A DNA stretch of 64,000 nucleotides, taken from NCBI RefSeq assembly GCF_003086695.1, contig NZ_CP025999.1, positions 1,591,680 to 1,655,679 of the forward strand, read 5' to 3'. Origin of the DNA: Stenotrophomonas sp. SAU14A_NAIMI4_8. Lineage in GTDB: Bacteria > Pseudomonadota > Gammaproteobacteria > Xanthomonadales > Xanthomonadaceae. The notes beneath the pieces were generated by a model. It saw only the letters and a program-made list of their open reading frames with translations. It was not told the DNA's origin and searched no databases. The translations under genes were made by a program, and so were the position numbers. Below, piece after piece: positions 1 to 7,772 of this stretch; the first letter of the stretch is position 1; each line of letters begins with the position of its first letter.

Positions 1-589
1 CTGGATCCGCCCAAAGCGGTCATCCGATACGAATACGATCAGCCCGGAGGACTGCTGCACCTGGATATCAAGAAACTGGGCAACTTCCAGAGGCCTGGGC
101 ACAGAACCGATGCCAAACGCCGGGGAAACGCTGCCGGCGGCGGCTGGGGGTACGTCCACGTGGCCATCGACGATCATTCCCGGCTCGCCTACAGCAGCGT
201 TCACCCCAACGAACAGGGAGAAACGGCCTGCCAAGCGCTGCTGAGCGCTCTGGAGTACTACGCCAGCTTGGGAATCACCTTCAAGCGGATCCTGACCGAC
301 AACGGCGCCTGCTATCGCTCCACCGCCTTTGCCAAGCTGCTCAAATCCCTTGGAATCAAGCACATCCGGACCAAGCCCTACACACCGCGCACCAACGGCA
401 AGGCGGAGCGCTTCATCCAGACCAGCTTGCGCGAGTGGGCCTACGCTTGCGAGTACGCCTCTTCGGACCAACGCAATTCCGTGCTGACCCAATGGCTGCA
501 CCACTACAACTGGCACCGTCCCCATATGGGGATCGGCGGCCAGCCACCTATCTCCAGAGTGCCGCTGAATAACGTAGTGGGTTTACACA
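1..589 (+). mobile_element. IS481-family insertion sequence, right-hand part
   Basis: The window opens inside an IS481-like element. Its transposase frame is already open at base 1 and a terminal-repeat-like sequence, TGGGTTTACACA, lies at 578-589, reading outward as TGTGTAAACCCA. IS481 elements usually end in TGT. The left end lies outside the window, so completeness and target duplication cannot be judged. The right boundary at 589 is inferred from the motif alone. Confidence 0.6.
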
Positions 590-594
590 GTTAG
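1..594 (+). CDS. IS481-family DDE transposase, 5'-truncated by the window
   Basis: The frame is open from base 1 (LDPPKAVIRYEYDQPGG...). It carries the integrase-core DDE signature: D in LLHLDIKKLG, D in ILTDNGACY, and E in GKAERFIQT, where the spacing to the second D is typical of IS481 and retroviral-like integrases. The C-terminal HHYNWHRPHMGIGG is characteristic of IS481 transposases. The enzyme would cut and join element ends in DNA. The stop codon lies about 5 bases beyond the putative terminal repeat, so the last residues are encoded by or across the element end. An ATG at 160 is internal and is not the true start. Confidence 0.88.
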   Translation: MDPPKAVIRYEYDQPGGLLHLDIKKLGNFQRPGHRTDAKRRGNAAGGGWGYVHVAIDDHSRLAYSSVHPNEQGETACQALLSALEYYASLGITFKRILTDNGACYRSTAFAKLLKSLGIKHIRTKPYTPRTNGKAERFIQTSLREWAYACEYASSDQRNSVLTQWLHHYNWHRPHMGIGGQPPISRVPLNNVVGLHS

Positions 595-626
595 TCGGCA
601 CACGTTCAAAATTTTGTTGCACCGCG

Positions 627-656
627 TTGTGTGGCGCGCGACGGTTCCGCTACACT
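627..656 (+). promoter_or_regulatory. candidate promoter of petABC
   Basis: TTGTGT (627-632) and TACACT (651-656) are separated by 18 bases and lie about 80 bases upstream of petA, just downstream of the IS element. This is a sequence match only; no other good promoter was seen between the element and petA. Confidence 0.35.
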
Positions 657-737
657 CGACCACGATTCAATGCGGCTCTGGCCCCCACCGGATCCGCTGG
701 CAGCCTTAAAGCTACCTAATCAATATCGGAGTGCCGG

Positions 738-1358
738 ATGGCCAACGATGGGGTATACGATCCAGTCAACACCGGACGTCGGCGTTTTCTTACTGCCACC
801 ACTGCCGTGGTGGGTGCCGTCGGCGTCGGCTTCACCGCTGTTCCTTTCATCAAGTCCTGGAACCCCAGTGCCCGTGCCAAGCTTGCCGGCGCACCGGTGG
901 TGGCCGACATCAGCGCGCTGCAGGAAGGCCAACGCCTGATCGTGGAATGGCGCGGCCAGCCGATCTGGATCGTCAAGCGCTCCAAGGCCATCCTTGATGC
1001 GCTGCATGGGCTCGATGGCCGCCTGAAGGATCCCGAATCGGGCGAGAAGGACCAGCAGCCCGAGTACGTGCTGAAGCAGAACCCCGAGCTGCGTTCGATC
1101 AAACCGGAAATCTCGGTCCTGGTCGGGCTGTGCACGCACTTGGGCTGTTCGCCGGAAATGGTCGCCGAGATCCGCCCTGAACCCTACGACCCGCAGTGGA
1201 AGGGGGGCTATTTCTGCCCCTGCCACAAGTCGCGCTTCGACATGTCCGGCCGCGTGTTCAAGGACGTGCCGGCGCCGATCAACCTGCTGGTGCCACCGCA
1301 CCACTACCAGGACGACAACACCGTCATCATTGGTGTCGATCCGCAGGGGGCTGCCTGA
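738..1358 (+). CDS. petA: ubiquinol-cytochrome c reductase Rieske iron-sulfur subunit
   Basis: The Rieske protein of the bc1 complex takes electrons from ubiquinol and passes them to cytochrome c1. It is 206 aa. A twin-arginine type N-terminus (TGRRRFLT, residues 12-19) is followed by a single membrane anchor. Both cluster boxes are intact: C132-T-H134-L-G-C137 and C160-P-C162-H163. The 2Fe-2S ligands are C132, H134, C160 and H163, and C137-C162 would form the disulfide. The gene heads petA-petB-petC and its stop overlaps the petB ATG (ATGA). Membrane location with the cluster in the periplasm is family knowledge. Confidence 0.97.
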   Translation: MANDGVYDPVNTGRRRFLTATTAVVGAVGVGFTAVPFIKSWNPSARAKLAGAPVVADISALQEGQRLIVEWRGQPIWIVKRSKAILDALHGLDGRLKDPESGEKDQQPEYVLKQNPELRSIKPEISVLVGLCTHLGCSPEMVAEIRPEPYDPQWKGGYFCPCHKSRFDMSGRVFKDVPAPINLLVPPHHYQDDNTVIIGVDPQGAA

Positions 1359-2617
1359 TGAGCAACATCCTCAGCCGTACCGCCAGCGGCGTGGCCGACT
1401 GGGTCAACGCGCGCGCGCCCGGCCTGATGCCGGTCTACCGCAAGCATGTCAGCGAGTACTACGCGCCGAAGAACTTCAACATCTGGTACTACTTCGGCTC
1501 GCTGGCGCTGCTGATCCTGGTCAACCAGATCGTCACCGGCATCTTCCTGACCATGCACTACAAGACGAACGCCGCCGAAGCGTTCGCCTCCATCGAATAC
1601 ATCATGCGTGATGTGGAATGGGGCTGGCTGATCCGCTACATGCATTCCACCGGGGCCTCGCTGTTCTTCATCGTGGTCTACCTGCACATGTTCCGCGGCC
1701 TGCTGTACGGCAGTTACCAGAAGCCGCGCGAACTGGTGTGGATCCTGGGCATGCTGATCTACCTGGTGCTGATGGCCGAAGCCTTCATGGGCTACGTGCT
1801 GCCTTGGGGCCAGATGTCGTTCTGGGGCGCCAAGGTCATCATCTCGCTGTTCGGCGCCATCCCGGTCATTGGCAACGGCCTGACCGAATGGATCATGGGC
1901 GACTACCTGCCCAGCGATGCCACGCTGAACCGCTTCTTCGCCCTGCACGTGATCGCCCTGCCGCTGGTGCTGCTGCTGCTGGTGGTGCTGCACCTGGGCG
2001 CGCTGCACGAAGTGGGCTCGAACAACCCCGACGGCGTGGAGATCAAGAAGGGGCCCAAGGGCAACCGCTGGTCGCCGAATGCGCCGGCCGATGGCATTCC
2101 GTTCCACCCGTACTACACGTTGAAGGATGGCGTCGGCGTCGGGTTCCTGCTGGTCATCGCCGCCTTCATCATCTTCTTCGCCCCGGCCTTCGGTGGTCTG
2201 TTCCTGGAACACGACAACTTCACCGAAGCCAACCGGCTGGTCACGCCCGAACACATCAAGCCGGTCTGGTACTACACCCCGTACTACGCAATGTTGCGCG
2301 TGGTGCCCAACAAACTGGGCGGCGTGCTGGTGATGTTCTCGGCCATTGCGATCCTGTTCCTGGTGCCGTGGCTGGACCGTGCGCGGGTCAAGTCCTACCG
2401 CTACCGCGGCCTGCTGTCGAAGGTGCTGCTGGGGGTGTTCGCCGTGTGCTTCGTGTGGCTGGGGGTGATCGGCTCGGGCCCAGGCACCGACGCGCACGAG
2501 ACCTATGTCGGGCGGGTGCTGACCTTCCTGTACTTCGCGTTCTTCATCACCATGCCGCTATGGACAAGGCTGGACAAGACCAAGCCGGTACCGGAAAGGG
2601 TGACCACGCATGACTGA
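1358..2617 (+). CDS. petB: cytochrome b subunit of the bc1 complex
   Basis: This 419-aa integral membrane protein carries the two b hemes and the quinol oxidation and reduction sites. The heme-binding helices show MHSTGASLFFIVVYLHMF and ALHVIALPLVLLLLVVLHLG, with paired histidines at the usual spacing. The start at 1358 overlaps the petA stop; a longer frame upstream lies inside petA. The Qo-site motif usually written PEWY reads PVWY here, with V303 replacing the glutamate (see findings). The 3' end overlaps petC by 8 bases. Confidence 0.97.
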   Translation: MSNILSRTASGVADWVNARAPGLMPVYRKHVSEYYAPKNFNIWYYFGSLALLILVNQIVTGIFLTMHYKTNAAEAFASIEYIMRDVEWGWLIRYMHSTGASLFFIVVYLHMFRGLLYGSYQKPRELVWILGMLIYLVLMAEAFMGYVLPWGQMSFWGAKVIISLFGAIPVIGNGLTEWIMGDYLPSDATLNRFFALHVIALPLVLLLLVVLHLGALHEVGSNNPDGVEIKKGPKGNRWSPNAPADGIPFHPYYTLKDGVGVGFLLVIAAFIIFFAPAFGGLFLEHDNFTEANRLVTPEHIKPVWYYTPYYAMLRVVPNKLGGVLVMFSAIAILFLVPWLDRARVKSYRYRGLLSKVLLGVFAVCFVWLGVIGSGPGTDAHETYVGRVLTFLYFAFFITMPLWTRLDKTKPVPERVTTHD

Positions 2618-3359
2618 GCGCTGGATGGTCCGGTTGGCCCTGGTGGCCGCCTTTGTGCTGGGCAGCAGCCTGGCCCACGCCGCCGAGGGCGGCGCCAAAC
2701 TGCTGCAGGCCGGCAATGATCTGGGTGACCGCGCGTCGCTGCAGCGCGGCGCGCAGTTGTACATGAACTACTGCTCCGGCTGCCACGCGCTGAAGTACCT
2801 GCGCTATTCGCGCATGGGCCAGGATCTGGGCCTGAGTGAGGAAGAGGTGATGAACAACCTCAACTTCACCGGTTCGGCCATCGGCGATCCGGTGCCGGTG
2901 TCGATGCCGAAGGAACAGGCCGAGAAATGGTTCGGCAAGATGCCGCCCGATCTCAGCCTGATCGCCCGCGTGCGTGGCAGCGACTGGATCTACACCTACC
3001 TGAAGTCCTTCTACCTGGACAGCAGCCGTCCGCTGGGCTGGAACAACACCGTGTTCCCCAATGCCTCCATGCCCAACCCGCTGTGGGAAATGCAGGGGCT
3101 GCAGCACGCGGTGCATGGCAAGGCCGAAGCGCCGGGCATGGACCCGCCGGTCACCGGCCTGCGCATCGACAGTCCCGGCAGCGTGGATGCCGGGCAGTAC
3201 GACCAGGCCGTGCGCGACATCACCAACTTCCTGGAATACGCAGGCGAACCGGCCGCACTGAAGCGCCAGCAGCTGGGCGTATGGGTGATCCTGTTCCTGG
3301 CCCTGCTGACCTTCCTGCTGTATCTGTTGAAGAAGGAATACTGGAAGGACGTGCATTGA
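2610..3359 (+). CDS. petC: cytochrome c1
   Basis: Cytochrome c1 is the c-type heme subunit that hands electrons to soluble cytochrome c. It is 249 aa with a signal peptide (about residues 5-24, ending in AHAA). The heme attachment site is C55-S-G-C58-H59, and the methionine of PNASMPNPLWE is the likely second iron ligand. A C-terminal hydrophobic anchor (VWVILFLALLTFLLYLL) is followed by KKEYWKDVH. It starts inside the end of petB, which implies translational coupling. Confidence 0.97.
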   Translation: MTERWMVRLALVAAFVLGSSLAHAAEGGAKLLQAGNDLGDRASLQRGAQLYMNYCSGCHALKYLRYSRMGQDLGLSEEEVMNNLNFTGSAIGDPVPVSMPKEQAEKWFGKMPPDLSLIARVRGSDWIYTYLKSFYLDSSRPLGWNNTVFPNASMPNPLWEMQGLQHAVHGKAEAPGMDPPVTGLRIDSPGSVDAGQYDQAVRDITNFLEYAGEPAALKRQQLGVWVILFLALLTFLLYLLKKEYWKDVH

Positions 3360-3492
3360 GCCGGGCGGGGCATTGCCTCAGGCCTATTGGCTTTTGTGAT
3401 GCCCGGTTGCACACTCGGGCAGGAGTCGACCACCGGCAAGGGGCTGGTGGCGCCGGTACGGCAGGCGGTCTCCTGTCGTGGGAGAGCCTTTG

Positions 3493-4128
3493 ATGGCGGC
3501 GAGCGTACGCATGCGCAATACACTGACGCTGTTTTCCTCGAACGACGATGTCCTGTGCCATCGGGTGCGCCTGGTCCTGGCGGCCAAGGGCGTGACCTAT
3601 GATTTCGTGCCGGTCGATCCGCAGAACCCGCCGGAAGACCTGATCGATCTCAACCCGTACCACTCGGTGCCCACCCTGGTAGAGCGCGAGCTGGTGCTGT
3701 ACGCCGCCTCGGTGGTCAGTGAGTACCTGGATGAGCGCTACCCGCATCCGCCGCTGATGCCGGTCGATCCGCTGTCGCGTGCCCGCATCCGCCTGGCCAT
3801 GCTGCGCATCGAGCACGACTGGGTGCCGCAGGTGCAGGCCATCCAGCTGGGCAACAAGACCCAGGCCGAAGCCGGCCGCAAGCGCCTGAAGGAACTGCTG
3901 ACCGCATCGCTGCCGCTGTTCAAGGCCAGCAAGTTCTTCCTGAACCCGGAAATGAGCCTGGCCGACTGCGCGATGGCGCCCATCATCTGGCGCCTGCAGT
4001 CGCTGGACGTGCCGCTGCCCAAGGATGGCAAGGCCATCGAAGACTATGGCAACCGCATCTTCCGCCACCCCGGGTTCGTGCGCAGCCTGACCGATCAGGA
4101 AAAGAAGCTGCGCGACCTGCCGGTCTAG
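3493..4128 (+). CDS. sspA: stringent starvation protein A
   Basis: SspA is an RNA-polymerase-associated protein with a glutathione-transferase fold that lacks transferase function. It is 211 aa from the ATG at 3493, chosen because GGAGAG lies 6 bases upstream; an in-frame GTG at 3478 is less likely. The thioredoxin-like N domain spans about residues 9-85 and the helical C domain about 90-205. P84-H85-P86 matches the surface pocket described in E. coli SspA at the same numbers. It is followed by sspB, the usual pairing, 133 bases after petC. Confidence 0.95.
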   Translation: MAASVRMRNTLTLFSSNDDVLCHRVRLVLAAKGVTYDFVPVDPQNPPEDLIDLNPYHSVPTLVERELVLYAASVVSEYLDERYPHPPLMPVDPLSRARIRLAMLRIEHDWVPQVQAIQLGNKTQAEAGRKRLKELLTASLPLFKASKFFLNPEMSLADCAMAPIIWRLQSLDVPLPKDGKAIEDYGNRIFRHPGFVRSLTDQEKKLRDLPV

Positions 4129-4212
4129 GCGATTGCCGCAGTTCCCGTCTGCACGCCCACCGGCGTGCCGCGATGCGCCCCGACAGGGGCGCCGTGCGCG
4201 TACACTTCACGC

Positions 4213-4665
4213 ATGACCGACGACTTCTTCCACATGACCAGCCACCGCCCGTACCTGCTGCGGGCCCTGGTGGAATGGATCAACGACAACCAGCTGACCC
4301 CGCATATCCTGGTCGACGCCGGCGTGCCCGGCGTGCAGGTACCGCCTTCGGCCGTGAAGGACGGGCGCGTGGTGCTGAACATCGCCGAGCGTGCGGTGGT
4401 GCGGCTGATGATCGACAACGAGATGGTGAGCTTCTCGGCGCGCTTCTCCGGCACCAGCTACCCGGTGCAGGTGCCGATCAGCGCGGTGCTGGCCGTATAC
4501 GCGCGCGAAACCGGGCAGGGCATGGCACTGCCGGACGATATTCCCGGTGCCGAAACGACCGCCGCCAGTGACGAGCCGCTGCACGAGGGCGACACCCCGC
4601 CGGACGACACGCCGCCGTCCAACCCGCCGCCGAAGGGCCGACCGACCCTGCGCGTGGTCAAATAA
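4213..4665 (+). CDS. sspB: ClpXP protease specificity-enhancing factor SspB
   Basis: SspB delivers ssrA-tagged substrates to ClpXP. This 150-aa protein has the conserved core SHRPYLLRALVEWINDN followed by an SspB fold to about residue 110, then a flexible acidic and proline-rich linker (about 112-142). The extreme C-terminus RPTLRVVK is the ClpX-binding tail seen in E. coli SspB. The ATG at 4213 gives the family's usual N-terminus; an upstream in-frame start at 4165 adds unrelated residues. It lies downstream of sspA in the same direction. Confidence 0.95.
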   Translation: MTDDFFHMTSHRPYLLRALVEWINDNQLTPHILVDAGVPGVQVPPSAVKDGRVVLNIAERAVVRLMIDNEMVSFSARFSGTSYPVQVPISAVLAVYARETGQGMALPDDIPGAETTAASDEPLHEGDTPPDDTPPSNPPPKGRPTLRVVK

Positions 4666-4671
4666 ATGTGG

Positions 4672-4732
4672 GTGCCGACCGGTGGTCGGCACACCTCTGC
4701 CGCTGCGCTCGCCGGGCATGGCCCGGCGCTAC
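4672..4732. repeat. two REP/SMAG palindromes between convergent genes
   Basis: A perfect palindrome with 9-base arms (GTGCCGACC / GGTCGGCAC) lies at 4672-4692. An inverted GTAG-type element lies at 4710-4732, the reverse complement of the 11059-11081 element. They fill the gap between the 3' ends of sspB and the DUF3301 gene, where they could act as a bidirectional terminator. Confidence 0.75.
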
Positions 4733-4735
4733 CGG

Positions 4736-5086
4736 CTAGATATCCTCGGCCTCATCCACATCCGCGCGGATCCTGCTGATCCGCGCCGCGCCCGGCCCCG
4801 TGAACGAAACGAGCTGATCACCGCGCAGCACCATCCGCCCGACATGGCGATCGATGCCATCGTAGGAATACTCGAACTTGAAGGTGCGCTCGAAACCGAG
4901 CCGGCCATCCTCGCCGCGCGACAGGCGCAGGCCGGTGGCGTGCACCGCCTGGTCCAGCCACTGCACGTCGGCGGCACGGCAGGCATTGCGACCCAGTTCC
5001 ACCGCGCGCTCGGCGGCCGAACGTGCGGCATTCCAGAAGAAGTAGACGATACCGCCAACGATCAGCAACAACAGCAGGGTGGGCAT
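4736..5086 (-). CDS. DUF3301 domain-containing membrane-anchored protein
   Basis: This 116-aa protein starts with one hydrophobic segment (MPTLLLLLIVGGIVYFFW), probably an uncleaved anchor. A compact hydrophilic region follows with the family's conserved pattern: an AE-rich helix, CRAADVQWLDQAVH, then GLRLSRGEDGRLGFERTFKFEYS. I recognise it as the uncharacterised DUF3301 family of gammaproteobacteria. Function is unknown. It is convergent with sspB and separated from it by REP palindromes. Confidence 0.85.
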   Translation of the reverse strand: MPTLLLLLIVGGIVYFFWNAARSAAERAVELGRNACRAADVQWLDQAVHATGLRLSRGEDGRLGFERTFKFEYSYDGIDRHVGRMVLRGDQLVSFTGPGAARISRIRADVDEAEDI

Positions 5087-5296
5087 GGCGTGGAATATCT
5101 GGAGTCGATGCAGTCAAGATGGCGGCGAAGCGGGCCGGGATCAAGCGCCGTGACGTTTCCGGGCTGAAAACTGCCGCGGGCCTGTCCGTGACGGCACCGC
5201 GGGCCCCCGCGCCGACAACGCTGTCGCCATTGCCTCTCGAAGCGCCGCCGCCACACCGGCAGGGTCGGTGCTTTCCTACAGGCGGCGAGGCGGCAG

Positions 5297-6814
5297 ATGC
5301 AGGGAGCGAAGACGGTGGCGATGATGGTCCTGATGGGGGCGGCAGGCATGGCATGCGCATCGTCCGCAGAAGGTGCCGTCGGTGCAGGGCCGCAGCCAGA
5401 GCAGTCCCTGCCGTACGAACGGGGCGCAACCTCGTCTTTCCCGGGTGGCCAGCGGCGCCAGTTCACGCTGCAGTCGCAGCGCTGGCCTGACCGGCAGCAG
5501 GGGCCGGCCTGGCGCCATCGGGTGGAGGTGCTTCAGCCCGATGCGCCGCAACCCGGTCCGGCCCTGTTGGTCATCAACAATGGCGTGGCCCATGAAGGCG
5601 GCGGGCGCCCGGCCGGAACGGCCACGGACCTGCCGGCCGAGGTGCTGGAAACGCTGGTGCGCACGCTGGGCATGGCGGTGGTGTCGCTTGCCGACGTGCC
5701 GCCGCAGGCCATGGCGTTGCCGGGGGACACCGCGCTGCGCACCGAAGATGATCTGGTGGCTGCCACCTGGCGTCGCTATCTGGACGACCCTGCGCGCCCC
5801 GCGCATTGGCCCCTGCATGTACCGATGACGGAAGCGGCGGTGCGCGCGCTGGACCTGGCCGACCGCGAGCTGCCAGCGGTACAACGCCCGTCCTATATCG
5901 TCACCGGCGCGTCCAAGCGCGGCTGGATCACCTGGTTGCTGCCGCTGGTGGATGAGCGGGTCAGCCATCTGGCGCCGTTCGTGATCGACATGCACTGGCA
6001 GGCGCTGGCGCCGCACATCCGCAGCGTGCACGCCGGGCGCTGGCCGATCGCGTTGCAACCGTATGTCGACCACGGCATCACCGCCGAGATCGGCACGGCA
6101 GGCTTTGCCGATCTCATGCGCATCGTGGACCCTTACACGCACCTGGACGGGCCACGGGCGGCACGGCTGGCCCTGCCCAAGCTGCTGGTCAACGCCAGCG
6201 GCGACGACTTCTTTCCGCCGGATGCGGCGTCGCACTATCTGCCTGCGCTGCAGGGGCCCACGGCCCTGCGCATGGCACCGAACAGCGATCACGGTGGCAT
6301 CCGCCGCTTCACCGTCGATGCGCTGCTGCCGACGCTGCGGCGCTGGCGCACCGGCAGGGGGTTGCCGCAGATCGATTCGCAGTGGAACGCCGAAGAAGGC
6401 CGGTTGCAGGTGCGGGCGCAGGGCGAACGGCCACGCCGCGCGCTGCTGTGGCAGGCCCACAACCCGCACGCGCGCGATTTCCGCCACGCCTGCGGCATCA
6501 CGTATCAATCGGCCGAGCTTGAACTCAACGACCAGGGCGGGGTGTCACCACCATTGGCTGTGCCAGCACGCGGCTGGAGCGCTTCGTTCGTCGAACTGCA
6601 CTACGACGACGGCATGGTGGTGACCACGCCGGTGCAGGTGCTGCCGCAGGATCGATTTCCTGCGCAGCCCCCGTCGCAGGGCGAGGGGCGCTGCAGGCTG
6701 GTGCCGCTCAGCGGCTCGGCGCCGCCTGCACGGGCAGTGGCGACAACGCCGGCTGTGCCGGCAACGGCGCTGCAACATTCAGCTGCAGCAGCGCCGCCCA
6801 GTCCTGTCGATTGA
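5297..6814 (+). CDS. PhoPQ-activated pathogenicity-related (PqaA-type) secreted protein
   Basis: This 505-aa protein has an N-terminal signal peptide (about residues 5-27). It resembles the PhoPQ-activated pathogenicity-related family (PqaA, Pfam PhoPQ_related), an alpha/beta-hydrolase-like fold. A nucleophile-elbow-like VTGASKRGW (S206), the acidic stretch NASGDDFFPPD and the histidine of NSDHGG form a plausible catalytic triad. The substrate is unknown. The last 36 codons overlap the antisense 3' end of the next gene, and the tail is Ala/Pro-rich low complexity, suggesting a read-through extension. Regulation by PhoPQ is known for Salmonella pqaA and cannot be seen here. Confidence 0.85.
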   Translation: MQGAKTVAMMVLMGAAGMACASSAEGAVGAGPQPEQSLPYERGATSSFPGGQRRQFTLQSQRWPDRQQGPAWRHRVEVLQPDAPQPGPALLVINNGVAHEGGGRPAGTATDLPAEVLETLVRTLGMAVVSLADVPPQAMALPGDTALRTEDDLVAATWRRYLDDPARPAHWPLHVPMTEAAVRALDLADRELPAVQRPSYIVTGASKRGWITWLLPLVDERVSHLAPFVIDMHWQALAPHIRSVHAGRWPIALQPYVDHGITAEIGTAGFADLMRIVDPYTHLDGPRAARLALPKLLVNASGDDFFPPDAASHYLPALQGPTALRMAPNSDHGGIRRFTVDALLPTLRRWRTGRGLPQIDSQWNAEEGRLQVRAQGERPRRALLWQAHNPHARDFRHACGITYQSAELELNDQGGVSPPLAVPARGWSASFVELHYDDGMVVTTPVQVLPQDRFPAQPPSQGEGRCRLVPLSGSAPPARAVATTPAVPATALQHSAAAAPPSPVD

Positions 6815-7658
6815 AGCTGCACTCGTCTTCGCGCCCCGGCGTGCAGCTGGTATCGATGCCGGTGCTGTCGCGCGTGCGTGCCGGCGGCAGCTGGATGCGC
6901 CCGCTGCGATCCAGTTGCAGCAGGCGCATGGCCACGGTGTTCATCACGTTGCCGCCCACCAGGTACAGGGTCTGGTCGCCGCCCAGGTTGGCGGCCACCA
7001 CGACTTCGCAATGCGATTTCCAATGGCCCACCGAGCCGTTGCCCAGTGCCTGCACCAGCCCGCTGTAGCTGAGGGTGCTGCTGCGGTCGCGCAGGTAGCA
7101 CACCATGTCGCCGGGGGCGGGCTTGGCGGTGGCCGGGTCCAGCAGCCGGTACGGGCTGCCGGCCGGGCCGGCCTGGTAGGCAGCGCGGATGTAGTCGATG
7201 TGGCGCGGCGAGGTGGTGAAGCCGGGCACCCCGGCGCGCACCATCACCCAGGAAATGAACGCGGCCGACCACGGGTTGTCGACCAGGAAGGCGCGGCAGT
7301 CGCTGTCGGTGTAGCGCACTCCCAGGGGCGCCAGGCAGCTGCTGGCGCCGTCGATGCTGCCCATCGCGTTCAACGTGCCGCTGTCACGCCAGTAGGCGGC
7401 CACGCGCCGCCAGGCCACCAGACCGTTGTCGGCCAGATGGCCGCTCTCGGCCTCGGTGACGGTGAGGCTGGCCGCACGGCCTTCGCGGTCGATGAAGGCG
7501 CGGTACCACAGCCGGTGTTCGTTGCAGGCCGCGTTGCGGATGGAGATCGCCAGTGGGCTCAGGCCATAGCGGGGTGGCACGTCGCAGGCTTCGGCGGCGG
7601 CGGCCGACAGCGGCGCGGCGGCCAGCAGCAGGCAGGCAGGCAACAGCATCCGGCGCAT
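6708..7658 (-). CDS. DUF2272 domain-containing secreted protein
   Basis: This 316-aa protein has a signal peptide ending near AAAAEACD (about residue 24). The central region matches the DUF2272 family: NPWSAAFISWVMVRAGVPGF, then the CHAP-like run KPAPGDMVCYLRDR and HCEVVVAANLGGDQTLYLVGGN. The C, H and N/D of those stretches could form a papain-like site, but no activity is established. The tail is Ala/Pro-rich and overlaps the convergent PqaA-type gene by 107 bases. A 40-base perfect palindrome separates it from nadC upstream. Confidence 0.82.
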   Translation of the reverse strand: MRRMLLPACLLLAAAPLSAAAAEACDVPPRYGLSPLAISIRNAACNEHRLWYRAFIDREGRAASLTVTEAESGHLADNGLVAWRRVAAYWRDSGTLNAMGSIDGASSCLAPLGVRYTDSDCRAFLVDNPWSAAFISWVMVRAGVPGFTTSPRHIDYIRAAYQAGPAGSPYRLLDPATAKPAPGDMVCYLRDRSSTLSYSGLVQALGNGSVGHWKSHCEVVVAANLGGDQTLYLVGGNVMNTVAMRLLQLDRSGRIQLPPARTRDSTGIDTSCTPGREDECSFNRQDWAALLQLNVAAPLPAQPALSPLPVQAAPSR

Positions 7659-7722
7659 GCGCGGCTCCTGTGGGGGATGGCCGCAGCGTCGCAGTGCCGT
7701 CGTGAACGCAGGGTGTGAGAAC

Positions 7723-7762
7723 GGGGTCAGATCCCTTTCCCATGGGAAAGGGATCTGACCCC
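7723..7762. repeat. 40-bp perfect palindrome
   Basis: The left arm GGGGTCAGATCCCTTTCCCA (7723-7742) is the exact reverse complement of 7743-7762, centred on CCCATGGG. It lies between the DUF2272 gene and nadC, both on the minus strand. It resembles imperfect elements at 17993-18067 and 44231-44269. Confidence 0.9.
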
Positions 7763-7772
7763 ATGCCAGGCC

